Source of the DNA: Hyphomicrobium_A sp964622715
Lineage (GTDB): Bacteria; Pseudomonadota; Alphaproteobacteria; Rhizobiales; Hyphomicrobiaceae
Length of the DNA stretch: 28,625 nt
Reading direction: 5' to 3'
Assembly (NCBI GenBank): GCA_964622715.1
Contig: CAZURR010000025.1
Coordinates: 1-28,625 of the forward strand
This document shows positions 17,165 through 24,182 of the stretch, in pieces; within the stretch, counting starts at the first letter, position 1, and the number at the start of each line of letters is the position of its first letter. Both the position numbers and the translations under genes were made by a program. The notes under the pieces are model-generated. The model had not been told where the DNA came from. It searched no databases and saw only the letters and a list, made by a program, of their open reading frames with translations.

Positions 17165-18457
17165 TTAGGGTCTCTCCGCCGTGTCACCGTCGCCGTTTTT
17201 CGCAGCGCGAGACACTTGCAACGGCGCCTTCTTGGGCACGATCTTCATGTCGGGACGAATACGCTGCTGTCCCTTGGTCACGACCCAATCAGTTGGCTCA
17301 ATGCCTTCACGCACCACGCGCAGCCCATCGATAAGCGGACCAAGTTTGACTTTTCGGCGCACAGGAACGTCATCAGGGCCGACGACCCAAACATATCTGC
17401 TGGTTTGATCGGTTCCAATTGCTTCATCAGGCAAAAGTAGCGCTTCGTATTCGGGAGAGCCTTGCAACCGCACACGTGCAAACATGCCGGGAGAGAAGAG
17501 GCCGTCTTGATTGGGAAGTACCGCGCGCGCCCTTAGTGTGCCTGTGCCAACGTCGAGCCGGTTGTCGAGAAAGTCGAGTTTACCTTGGTGAGGAAAGTCG
17601 TCCTCATCGGGCAAGGAGACACCTACTGCCGCGCCTAACAGATCCGCATTGCCCTTCTTGCCCGCCCGTCCTGTCAAGCGCTGATATTTAAGCGCGTTGT
17701 TTTCGCTCACGTCAAAGTAGATATGGATGGGATCTTGCGTGACAATAGTCGTCAGGATGGTGCTGCTGCTATCCGTTCCGCCGCCGCTGACAAAATTGCC
17801 AGGGGTCACGAGGGCGCGGCCTATGCGACCTGATATGGGCGCTATGATTTGGGTGAAGCTCAAATCGAGTTCAGCTGCCTTCACTCGCGCTTCAGCGACT
17901 TTCACCGACGCTTCGCCCTCACGCACCAGGTTCTCGCGGTCATCGAACGTCTTTCTCGAAATGATTTCGCGCTTTAGGAGCGGCCGGCCACGATCGACGT
18001 CGAGCGCGGCATTGGAGACTCCGACCTGGGCCTGATCAAGCTGCGCCTTGGCTTGCTCCAGAGCGCGCTCAAACGGCCGTGGATCGATCTTGAAGAGCAG
18101 GTAGCCCTCTTTCACCTCTTGGCCGTCCGTGAAGTTCACTTCGGTCAGATACCCGCTGACACGGGCCTGCACTCTGACCTCTTCAACGGCATCAAAGCGC
18201 CCCAAGTACTCGTCCCATTCGATGACGTTGCGCGTGATTGGCTGGCTAACGGTCAACTCGGGACGTGGAGGTAGCGTCGCGCCCTTCTGTTTTTCTGAGC
18301 CCGATGCAAGATTGATTAAACTGGCGAAAGACGACGTTACACTCTCGCTCAAGTCGCTGAGGCCACCGTGAATGCTCTTGCCGGAAAGCGGGCCGAAAGC
18401 GACGATCGCGGCTACGGCTGCAACGACCAATGTCAGTAGCACATACCTGGGACGCAT
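17165..18457 (-). CDS. RND efflux periplasmic adaptor (membrane fusion protein, AcrA/MexA-like)
   Basis: This 430-residue protein is the adaptor that joins the RND pump to an outer-membrane channel. It has an N-terminal membrane anchor (about 5-22) without a clear lipobox. A lipoyl-like half (WDEYLGRFDAVEEVRVQARVSGYLTEVNFTDGQEVKEGYLLFKIDP, about 81-126) is followed by an alpha-hairpin coiled coil (about 127-200), the second lipoyl half (IIAPISGRIGRALVTPGNFV, about 204-223) and a beta-barrel. The ATG at 18457 is preceded by AGGA about 6 bases upstream; the open frame extends to 18589 but overlaps nrsF. It lies 59 bases after nrsF on the same strand, so the pump may be read through from the sigF promoter. 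Confidence 0.93.
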   Translation of the reverse strand: MRPRYVLLTLVVAAVAAIVAFGPLSGKSIHGGLSDLSESVTSSFASLINLASGSEKQKGATLPPRPELTVSQPITRNVIEWDEYLGRFDAVEEVRVQARVSGYLTEVNFTDGQEVKEGYLLFKIDPRPFERALEQAKAQLDQAQVGVSNAALDVDRGRPLLKREIISRKTFDDRENLVREGEASVKVAEARVKAAELDLSFTQIIAPISGRIGRALVTPGNFVSGGGTDSSSTILTTIVTQDPIHIYFDVSENNALKYQRLTGRAGKKGNADLLGAAVGVSLPDEDDFPHQGKLDFLDNRLDVGTGTLRARAVLPNQDGLFSPGMFARVRLQGSPEYEALLLPDEAIGTDQTSRYVWVVGPDDVPVRRKVKLGPLIDGLRVVREGIEPTDWVVTKGQQRIRPDMKIVPKKAPLQVSRAAKNGDGDTAERP

Positions 18458-18516
18458 CCGCGGTCCTTGTCTCTTGTGCACGCGCGGCGTGTGACACTTC
18501 TCGCCGGTGGCGTCGC

Positions 18517-19155
18517 CTACCAGCGCAGCAGGTGTTTGCCGAGGAAAGCCCCGACCACTGTCACAATAATGATGGCCAATCCATACCACGTTGCGACGAA
18601 GAACGGGCTATCGTCCTGGCAATGAGTGGCATAGAGCGTGGCCCCAATGCCGGCCGAGACGAGACCAGCGGTGGCGCCGGCAAGCACCGGGTGTGTCGGT
18701 GCGCCATTGCGAAGCGTCCATATGACCGCGACCAGCGGCGCGGCCGACAATACAGGAATGAGGACGAGGCAGACAATCGAGTTCTTCCCCATAAGGTTCA
18801 TGGCCCACGCCGATGACGGAACGAGGAATAATTCAGCGATGACCGAGGCGATGAGCAAGACTGGTGGGACCGCGAGTGCTGCAAGCCATCCCTTAGGCAC
18901 GGCTCCTGGGCGGGCGAGGTGCAGTATGAGACCGAACGCTGACGCGAACAGGGTAAGCGTCAGCACATACTTGTAGAGAAAGCGCGGCGTCTCAAGCGCT
19001 GCGGATATGTCAGACCGCGGGCCGATTCCAAACAAGAAAATTAGCGCAGCCACCATCGCGCCGCCAGCGATGGCGATCCATAGCTGATGGTCAATCGGCT
19101 TGGAGACCGTTTTTGTATCTGCCGCCAGAGCGGCAATGAGTTGATCGGTCTTCAT
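18517..19155 (-). CDS. nrsF: NrsF-type anti-sigma factor (DUF1109), six-helix membrane protein
   Basis: This 212-residue membrane protein belongs to the DUF1109/NrsF family, which holds the ECF factor SigF inactive at the inner membrane until metal or oxidative stress. Six hydrophobic segments are visible (about 27-44, 62-80, 91-111, 125-147, 158-176, 188-207), after an N-terminal cytoplasmic region starting MKTDQLIAALAAD. Two cysteines, C129 (NSIVCLVL) and C179 (ATHCQDD), correspond in position to the cysteine pair of Caulobacter NrsF that is needed for sensing. The ATG overlaps the sigF stop (ATGA at 19152-19155), the classic arrangement for a sigma/anti-sigma pair. I am confident of the family; the inducing signal here is inferred. 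Confidence 0.92.
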   Translation of the reverse strand: MKTDQLIAALAADTKTVSKPIDHQLWIAIAGGAMVAALIFLFGIGPRSDISAALETPRFLYKYVLTLTLFASAFGLILHLARPGAVPKGWLAALAVPPVLLIASVIAELFLVPSSAWAMNLMGKNSIVCLVLIPVLSAAPLVAVIWTLRNGAPTHPVLAGATAGLVSAGIGATLYATHCQDDSPFFVATWYGLAIIIVTVVGAFLGKHLLRW

Positions 19156-19709
19156 TCGTTGTCTTTCCGATGCACGGCAGCTAGCGTCTTTAGTCCTCTA
19201 TGCAACGCTACGCGCACCGCGCCTTCGTTCATTCTTAAACTCTCCGCCACCTCGCGGATCGATTTTCCTTCAATACTAATCGCACGAACGATCACCTGCT
19301 GACGGCCGCGCAGTTCGTTGACCAGCCTTGCAGCGTCCTGACGGTCGAGGTCGTCACGCGGCTCCTCGGCAGCCAGAAAATCCAGCATCGCATCGATCGG
19401 TACCTCGATACGCCGTCCGCGCTTACGCAGCGCGTCAATCAATTTGTGGCGTGCGATGGCTCTCACCCAGGGACCGAGAGGTTGGCTGGAGTCCCAGGTG
19501 TGACGCTTCAGATGAACCGCCAGCAGCGTCTCCTGGACTACGTCCTCGACGTCATTCGGTGGTGCGCCCACCTGAACGAAGCCGCGACGTGTTGCCGCCC
19601 GAAGGCCAAGGGTTAGCGATTCGAGCAGCTGGCGATAGGCCGCCTCGTCACCGTCGATCGCCGCCCGCATCAAGGCCGACCATTCCTCCTCGCGATTTAC
19701 CTGAGCCAC
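19152..19709 (-). CDS. sigF: ECF RNA polymerase sigma factor, SigF-like
   Basis: This 185-residue ECF sigma factor has region 2 at about 25-95 (DVEDVVQETLLAVHLKRHTWDSSQPLGPWVRAIARHKLIDALRKRGRR, including the -10-recognition helix) and region 4 at about 128-178 (LRGRQQVIVRAISIEGKSIREVAESLRMNEGAVRVALHRGLKTLA). The start is GTG at 19709, supported by GAGGAG a few bases upstream. It overlaps nrsF by four bases and lies divergent from bufferin operon 2. In Caulobacter, a SigF/NrsF pair controls DUF2282/DUF692 operons in response to heavy metals, so the same is likely here. A matching promoter upstream suggests autoregulation. Confidence 0.93.
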   Translation of the reverse strand: MAQVNREEEWSALMRAAIDGDEAAYRQLLESLTLGLRAATRRGFVQVGAPPNDVEDVVQETLLAVHLKRHTWDSSQPLGPWVRAIARHKLIDALRKRGRRIEVPIDAMLDFLAAEEPRDDLDRQDAARLVNELRGRQQVIVRAISIEGKSIREVAESLRMNEGAVRVALHRGLKTLAAVHRKDNE

Positions 19710-19726
19710 ACGCTCCTCATAGGCCT

Positions 19727-19753
19727 TACGCCCTTAGTTCCCGGTTTGTTACA
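19727..19753 (-). promoter_or_regulatory. Candidate SigF-dependent promoter of sigF-nrsF
   Basis: On the minus strand, TGTAACAAA (19753-19745) and CGTA (19730-19727) have the same 17-base spacing between GTAAC and CG(A/T)A as the promoter before bufA1. The start point would fall near 19720, giving a very short leader that just contains the GAGGAG ribosome binding site. Confidence 0.7.
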
Positions 19754-19843
19754 CTCAAAAAGGGCGATTTCCTTAATCTCGATTCGGTCCATCATTCTAC
19801 AAAACATGCGGCGACGATTTCCCAAACACAAAAACGTGAGGAT

Positions 19844-19870
19844 GGAAACAATAGCGCGCTGATCTGCGTA
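19844..19870 (+). promoter_or_regulatory. Weaker candidate ECF promoter upstream of bufferin operon 2
   Basis: GGAAAC (19844-19849) and CGTA (19867-19870) are separated by 17 bases, the same spacing as at sigF and bufA1, but the -35 reads GAAAC instead of GTAAC. The leader to bufA2 would be about 165 bases. The rest of 19754-20041 shows no better candidate. Confidence 0.4.
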
Positions 19871-20041
19871 ACAGGCGAATGCAGGTCAAGCAACGATCTG
19901 CAGGGAGCCGGGCCTCAATTTGGCTCCGGGAGGGGTAGTGCAAACAGTACGGCGATCAAGCCGAACAAGGGAGCGCTGAAAAAATAGGCCTCACGTTGCC
20001 TCTCATCCCAGCTCAACTTCATCATCTGTTGGAGGAATACC

Positions 20042-20317
20042 ATGAAGATCAACGTCAACTCTGGAGCTGCCATTGCCGCCGCTGCCGCCGCTCTCTTGAT
20101 CGCCGGAACGGCTGTCAGTGCACCAGTGCAAATGGCCGCCGAAGGCGCGAAGGGCCATTGTGTGGGTGCCAATGCCTGTAAAGGTAAGGGCGCTTGTAAG
20201 ACCGCCAGTAATGCGTGCAAGGGCCAAAATGCCTGCAAGGGCAAGGGCTTTCTAGCAATGACGAAAGACGAATGCGCAAAGATCGAAGGCGCGACGTTTG
20301 AGCCCGTGAAGAGCTAA
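20042..20317 (+). CDS. bufA2: BufA2-type bufferin precursor, exported, six cysteines
   Basis: This 91-residue exported peptide is the RiPP precursor of a second bufferin operon. It has a signal peptide (MKINVNSGAA, then an alanine-rich core to about residue 26, cleavage near VSA-PV). The mature part is lysine-, glycine- and cysteine-rich, with cysteines at 40, 46, 52, 59, 65 and 78 and NACKG repeated at 44-48, 57-61 and 63-67. This pattern matches small cysteine-rich precursors encoded next to DUF692/DUF2063 genes and is distinct from DUF2282. The neighbouring MNIO would modify some cysteines, giving a metal-binding product in the periplasm. GGAGG at 20031-20035 is 6 bases before the ATG. A strong hairpin follows the stop. 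Confidence 0.9.
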   Translation: MKINVNSGAAIAAAAAALLIAGTAVSAPVQMAAEGAKGHCVGANACKGKGACKTASNACKGQNACKGKGFLAMTKDECAKIEGATFEPVKS

Positions 20318-20351
20318 GGTGCGCTTTGCTACACTTGTGAGAGCATAGTGC

Positions 20352-20377
20352 GACCCAGCGGCCTCGGCCGCTGGGTC
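20352..20377 (+). promoter_or_regulatory. Hairpin between bufA2 and bufB2
   Basis: GACCCAGCGGCC (20352-20363) and GGCCGCTGGGTC (20366-20377) are perfect complements with almost no loop, so the RNA would form an 11-bp stem capped by CTCG. No T-run follows. Placed 34 bases after the bufA2 stop, it fits a 3'-end stabiliser or partial terminator that favours precursor mRNA. Confidence 0.7.
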
Positions 20378-20419
20378 TGCCCAGCCAAATCACCTCTCAG
20401 TGAAAAAATAGGTTTGTCG

Positions 20420-21355
20420 ATGTCTGATCACGTGAGCAAGAAAGCGCAACCACCCAAGCCCGCAGTGGTGGCGTCCACGCAAATTGAGGGCCGCCCACCG
20501 TTTCTTGGTTTCGGGCTTGGGCTTCGACCGCAGCACTATCAAGAGATTCTCGACGGCAACCCGCAGATCGATTGGTTTGAGGTCTTATCGGAGAATTACA
20601 TGGTTCCCGGCGGACGTCCGCTTGCCATGTTGGACCGTATCGTCGAGCGCTACCCCTGTGTCATGCATGGTGTCTCGCTTTCGATCGCTTCGACCGCGCC
20701 ATTTGACGAGGATTATCTCGATGGTCTCAACAAACTCGCCAAGCGCGTTCAGCCGAAGTGGATCTCCGATCACCTGTGCTGGACCGGTGTGCACGGCGTA
20801 AACCTACATGATCTTCTTCCGATCCCCTATACAAGGGAGGCTCTCGATCACGTGGTGTCGCGCGTCCATTACGTGCAGGAGCGGCTCGGCCGCCAGCTTT
20901 GCCTGGAGAACGTGTCGACCTATGTGCAATTCGACCAATCTGAGATGACGGAGTGGGAGTTCATCTCCGAGCTGACGCGACGCACGGACTGCTGGCTGTT
21001 GTTTGACGTCAATAACGTCTATGTCAGTGCATACAATCACGGGTATGACGCACGCGCCTTCCTCAACGGCATCCCAGCCGATCGCGTTATTCAATTCCAC
21101 CTCGCCGGCCATAGCGATATGGGCAACTACATCGTTGATACGCACGATCATCCCGTGCGGGAGGAGGTTTGGGACCTCTATAAGGCGGCACTGAAACGCT
21201 TCGGGCCTGTCTCCACGATGATCGAGCGAGATGATAACATTCCGCCATTGGTTGACATGCTCGACGAGTTGCAGCATGCCCGCGCGTTGGCGGCCGAGGT
21301 CTTGGAGCCAAAGAATGTCGCTCCCACCCCTGCAAGGTCGACCACGATTGCCTAA
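20420..21355 (+). CDS. bufB2: DUF692 multinuclear non-heme iron oxidase (BufB-type), operon 2
   Basis: This 311-residue DUF692/MNIO TIM-barrel enzyme is a paralogue of the operon 1 enzyme. Visible ligand motifs are H83 in VMHGVSLSI, H118 in ISDHLCW, E163 in LENVSTYV, D196 and N199 in LLFDVNNVYVS, H227 and H231 in FHLAGHSD, D240 and H242 in IVDTHDHPV, and E269 in MIERDDNIP. The N-terminus has an extra basic/proline-rich stretch of about 25 residues before GFGLGLRPQHYQEIL. I chose the ATG at 20420; a GTG at 20348 would run through the hairpin. It should modify the BufA2 cysteines in the cytoplasm together with the DUF2063 partner 13 bases downstream. Confidence 0.93.
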   Translation: MSDHVSKKAQPPKPAVVASTQIEGRPPFLGFGLGLRPQHYQEILDGNPQIDWFEVLSENYMVPGGRPLAMLDRIVERYPCVMHGVSLSIASTAPFDEDYLDGLNKLAKRVQPKWISDHLCWTGVHGVNLHDLLPIPYTREALDHVVSRVHYVQERLGRQLCLENVSTYVQFDQSEMTEWEFISELTRRTDCWLLFDVNNVYVSAYNHGYDARAFLNGIPADRVIQFHLAGHSDMGNYIVDTHDHPVREEVWDLYKAALKRFGPVSTMIERDDNIPPLVDMLDELQHARALAAEVLEPKNVAPTPARSTTIA

Positions 21356-21368
21356 TGTTGTGGGTAAG

Positions 21369-22184
21369 ATGACACTGGTCGCTCCCCGCCCGGAGGCATC
21401 GTTGAAGTTCAAAGACTTTCAGGATCGGTTCCAGCGCGCGATCCTCAAGGGCGACGATGAGATCTTGGGCGACATCCCCGATGGCCCGAGAGAGACCAAG
21501 TATAACCTGCTCGGCGTCTACCGTGACGCCTACGTGCTGCGCCTCATCGACGTTGTAGGCAATGATCACGAGCTGCTTCGCTCCTATCTTGGCGACGACG
21601 CGTTCAATGAGATGGCGCGGGCTTACATCGCCAGCCAGCCCTCGCATCACCCAAACGCGCGATGGTTCTCAAAAAGCGTGCCCGATTTTCTGAAGGCGAA
21701 TGAACCCTATTCGCGTCATAAGGTCGTTGGTGAATTGGCATCGCTTGAAAAAGCACTCAATGATGTCTTCGACGGCGCCGATGCGCCGGTGATAACCATG
21801 AGCGATCTCGTTGTGATTCCACCACAAGACTGGGGACGGCTGTCCTTCGTCCCACATCCGACCGTCACGCGTCTTAACGCGTATACCAATCTTGCGGCGA
21901 TCTGGACGGCGTTGAAGGCGGAGAACGAACCACCGGCCGCCGCGACGAGTGAGGAGCCCACGCGCATCGTGGCGTGGCGTCACGAAATGTCGCCCATGTT
22001 CCGCGAAATGACTGCCGAGGAAGCCATGATGTGGGAGGAGGCCGCCAAAGGAGTGCGCTTTGACACCCTCTGCGAGCTCATCGCCTTCTATGACGACGCA
22101 GCGGGTGCTCCCGCACGTGCCGCAGGCTACCTCAAAGGCTGGCTCGAGGCGGGCATGCTGAGCGGGATTGCGATCTCCGACTAA
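21369..22184 (+). CDS. bufC2: BufC-type DUF2063 protein (MNIO partner), operon 2
   Basis: This 271-residue DUF2063 protein is the predicted precursor-binding partner of the second MNIO. Family marks are FKDFQDRFQRAILKGDDEILGDIPD near the start, YNLLGVYRDAYVLRLIDVVGNDHELLRSYLGDDAFNEMARAYIASQPSHHPNARWFSKSVPDFL at about 44-107, and the ELASLEKALNDVFDGAD segment that replaces the usual YLxDvAxlE motif. The ATG at 21369 lies 13 bases after the bufB2 stop. The open frame extends into bufB2, but that part is out-of-frame overlap without domain content. No DoxX gene follows, unlike operon 1. A run of T at 22190-22196, after a weak AGCGGG/CCTGCT stem, could be a terminator. Confidence 0.88.
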   Translation: MTLVAPRPEASLKFKDFQDRFQRAILKGDDEILGDIPDGPRETKYNLLGVYRDAYVLRLIDVVGNDHELLRSYLGDDAFNEMARAYIASQPSHHPNARWFSKSVPDFLKANEPYSRHKVVGELASLEKALNDVFDGADAPVITMSDLVVIPPQDWGRLSFVPHPTVTRLNAYTNLAAIWTALKAENEPPAAATSEEPTRIVAWRHEMSPMFREMTAEEAMMWEEAAKGVRFDTLCELIAFYDDAAGAPARAAGYLKGWLEAGMLSGIAISD

Positions 22185-22371
22185 CCTGCTTTTTTTCCAT
22201 CAATGCTGTTGTTGTGTGAATGCGCGCTGCGGCGGCGTGCCGGCCGGTTGCCCTTACGCAATGCTTCTAAAGTGAATAGGAGTGGTGCGAAGCACACGAA
22301 TGGGTAGACTGCACGGTGCGAGCCAACCGGATACTGGCGGCCCAAATCGAGTACGAAGGTGAAAGCACGCC

Positions 22372-22866
22372 ATGAGCTACATTGAAGAAAGCCTCGGCCC
22401 CAACGAGAAAATTGTGTATAGGGCGCACTTCAACTGGCTCTGGAAAGCGCGCGGCTGGATCGTGTTGCTTGCAGCATTAGGTCTGGCAGGGTTCCTTTAC
22501 ACTGAAAAGGTCCCGATAGCGGCAATAGCGGTCGTGGCAGTCGGTATCGCGCTATTCCTAAGGATCTTGATCCCGATCTGGACCACTGAGGTTGGACTGA
22601 CCAACGAACGATTGATCTACAAACGTGGGTTTCTCTATCGGGATACGAAGGAGGTTCAGCTGCGTGCCGTTGAGGAGGCGGCGCTTGCTCAAAGCGTTTG
22701 GGGCCGGATTTTCAATTTCGGCCAGATCACCGTCCACGGTACCGGTGGTGAGGACTTGAAGCTGCCTGTTCTCGCCGATCCCGTTACCATTCGGCGGCTT
22801 CTAGAAGAGGCGCTGACGCAGGTGGGCCGCAATCTCGGCGCATACGCCAGCTCGGCTAAGGCGTGA
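22372..22866 (+). CDS. PH domain-containing membrane protein (bacterial PH / YdbS-like)
   Basis: This 164-residue protein has two adjacent membrane segments (about 29-43 and 47-68) after MSYIEESLGPNEKIVYRAHFNWLW. A bacterial PH-like domain (about 75-150) follows, with the hallmark LTNERLIYKRGFLYRDTKEVQLRAVEEAALAQSVWGRIFNFGQITVHGTGG. This family is widespread at the inner membrane and has no defined biochemical role. ATG at 22372; the ribosome binding site is weak. It lies 187 bases after bufC2 in the same direction, so co-transcription is possible but not supported by tight spacing. Confidence 0.85.
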   Translation: MSYIEESLGPNEKIVYRAHFNWLWKARGWIVLLAALGLAGFLYTEKVPIAAIAVVAVGIALFLRILIPIWTTEVGLTNERLIYKRGFLYRDTKEVQLRAVEEAALAQSVWGRIFNFGQITVHGTGGEDLKLPVLADPVTIRRLLEEALTQVGRNLGAYASSAKA

Positions 22867-23064
22867 GCCGGTAGCAGCAAGTCCTCCGCCGATTTTCAGC
22901 TTATCGGTACGCGCTATAGCTTACCATCTTCGTGTGATCTCATAGTCCACCGTATCGCGTACCGATTACTGCAGCCTTTGCACCTTGGCCTCGTCGACAT
23001 AGCCGCGGGCCTTGCCGTCTCGTGCGACGAGCAAAAGCGCAGCCTCAGTATGTCATGGGAGGGG
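22867..23064. other. Intergenic region with long-spaced inverted repeat and coding-like remnant
   Basis: ATCGGTACGCG (22903-22913) and CGCGTACCGAT (22956-22966) are perfect complements 42 bases apart. On the minus strand, 23051 to 22966 reads TEAALLLVARDGKARGYVDEAKVQRLQ and then a stop. It looks like a protein C-terminus but is preceded by an in-frame stop and has no start, so it may be the remnant of a lost gene beside the tRNA. Confidence 0.4.
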
Positions 23065-23138
23065 TGGCTGGGGGACTAGGATTCGAACCTAGATAGGCAG
23101 AGTCAGAGTCTGCAGTCCTACCGTTAGACGATCCCCCA
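23065..23138 (-). tRNA. tRNA-Gln (anticodon CTG)
   Basis: The minus strand folds as a full cloverleaf. The acceptor stem TGGGGGA/TCCCCCA joins 23138-23132 to 23075-23069, followed by discriminator G and an encoded CCA (23067-23065). The D arm is GTCT-GGAC. The anticodon stem GCAGA/TCTGC encloses the loop CTCTGAC, giving anticodon CTG, which reads CAG (Gln). The T arm is CTAGG-TTCGAAT-CCTAG. No duplicate of its 3' end, as expected for an integrated element, was seen in the window. Confidence 0.95.
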
Positions 23139-23223
23139 ATGCCGGGACCGGAAGAGGCGAAGGCCGCCGGTCGGGCCATATAACAGCTCGGTTTGCGCTT
23201 CGCAAGAATGCGGCATGTGCGCC

Positions 23224-23997
23224 TTAGCGATCGTTTCCCAACAACTCCGGGCGATACTCAAAATGCATCGTGTCGTAGTGCTGCCACTTGCCGCCCCAGA
23301 TGAAGCCGTTTTTTTCAAAGATACGCACGATATCCATGGGGATTTTGTTCCTATAGGCATAGGCGCCGTCCTTGCTGGGCTTGGCGTTTCGCCAGTAGTC
23401 GGTGTGACGCAAAGCGATGTCGATGGCGATGGCATGACTGTGCGCGGACAAGCGGTTGGTGCCCGCGATCATCCGGCAATTGTAAGTCCCGCCGGAGGGA
23501 AAGAGATAAGTGTCGAACCTTTCTGGCAACTGATCGAGCTCCCGGCTTACCGCTTCTAATGCGGCGGCGGCACCATTGATCTTGTTGAACGCCAAGCGCT
23601 GTCCCGTCTTTTTGGGGAGCCAGACGACGCTCACCAAATTCTCGGCAACTTCACCTTTGCGGCAATCGCCATAGATCTTGTTGAAGAACGCTTCGTTGCG
23701 CGCGCGGCCAGGATCGACGTTTTGGGGCGGCGGTGACACGTCGCCAAGTGGATAGGCAATCGCCAACGTATCCTCGATGTCGGGAGTGTTGAGCCAGTCA
23801 TCGAATGTTTTCTCACCCTTGCCGTCGTCGAGGGCCATGCGCGTGCCATCGCGCCAAATTAGAACGCCGTCCTCGATACGCTCCAGGTGATCGGGATATG
23901 CGGCAAGCAGGCGGGCGCGTTGCTGGTCCGAAAGCTCACCCGCCGTTGCTGCGCCAAGCGTGAACAGGACGAAGGCGGAGAAAAGACTGATTCGCAT
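23224..23997 (-). CDS. M15-family metallopeptidase, secreted (D-Ala-D-Ala/L-Ala-D-Glu peptidase-like)
   Basis: This 257-residue exported protein resembles M15 zinc peptidases that trim peptidoglycan peptides. The signal peptide is MRISLFSAFVLFTLGAATA with cleavage near residue 19-20. The zinc motif is S184-A-H186-S-H-A-I-A-I-D193 (the S-x-H-x-x-G-x-A-x-D pattern with alanine in place of glycine). The third ligand is H245 in YDTMHFEYRPEL, typical of the M15 C-terminus. A cysteine pair (C112, C174) may form a disulfide. The start is the ATG at 23997; GTG at 24009 would overlap the region upstream of the divergent phosphatase gene. It probably acts in the periplasm. The exact bond cleaved is not determinable. 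Confidence 0.85.
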   Translation of the reverse strand: MRISLFSAFVLFTLGAATAGELSDQQRARLLAAYPDHLERIEDGVLIWRDGTRMALDDGKGEKTFDDWLNTPDIEDTLAIAYPLGDVSPPPQNVDPGRARNEAFFNKIYGDCRKGEVAENLVSVVWLPKKTGQRLAFNKINGAAAALEAVSRELDQLPERFDTYLFPSGGTYNCRMIAGTNRLSAHSHAIAIDIALRHTDYWRNAKPSKDGAYAYRNKIPMDIVRIFEKNGFIWGGKWQHYDTMHFEYRPELLGNDR

Positions 23998-24182
23998 TTG
24001 TGACAACACTAATCGGGGCTGCGCCTCCGAATGCAGAGGCTTTTGAAGCAGATAGTGTGCGCTTTACCGGGCCGCAATTGCTGCTAAAGTGTATCACAAG
24101 TGTCATCCAGGAGACGCCTGATGACGGGCGGCTGACCGGTCTTGTTGCCGGCAGACGCGAAGCCAGGCGCTGGAGTAGGGAT

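Noticed and set aside
19868..19897. GTAAC at 19868-19872 upstream of bufA2 as an ECF -35
   Set aside because: No CGAA or CGTA follows at the 17-base spacing seen at the other two sites; the nearest CGAT is 21 bases away.
23065..23138. tRNA-Gln as an attachment site of an integrated element
   Set aside because: No integrase gene and no second copy of the tRNA 3' end were found in the window.
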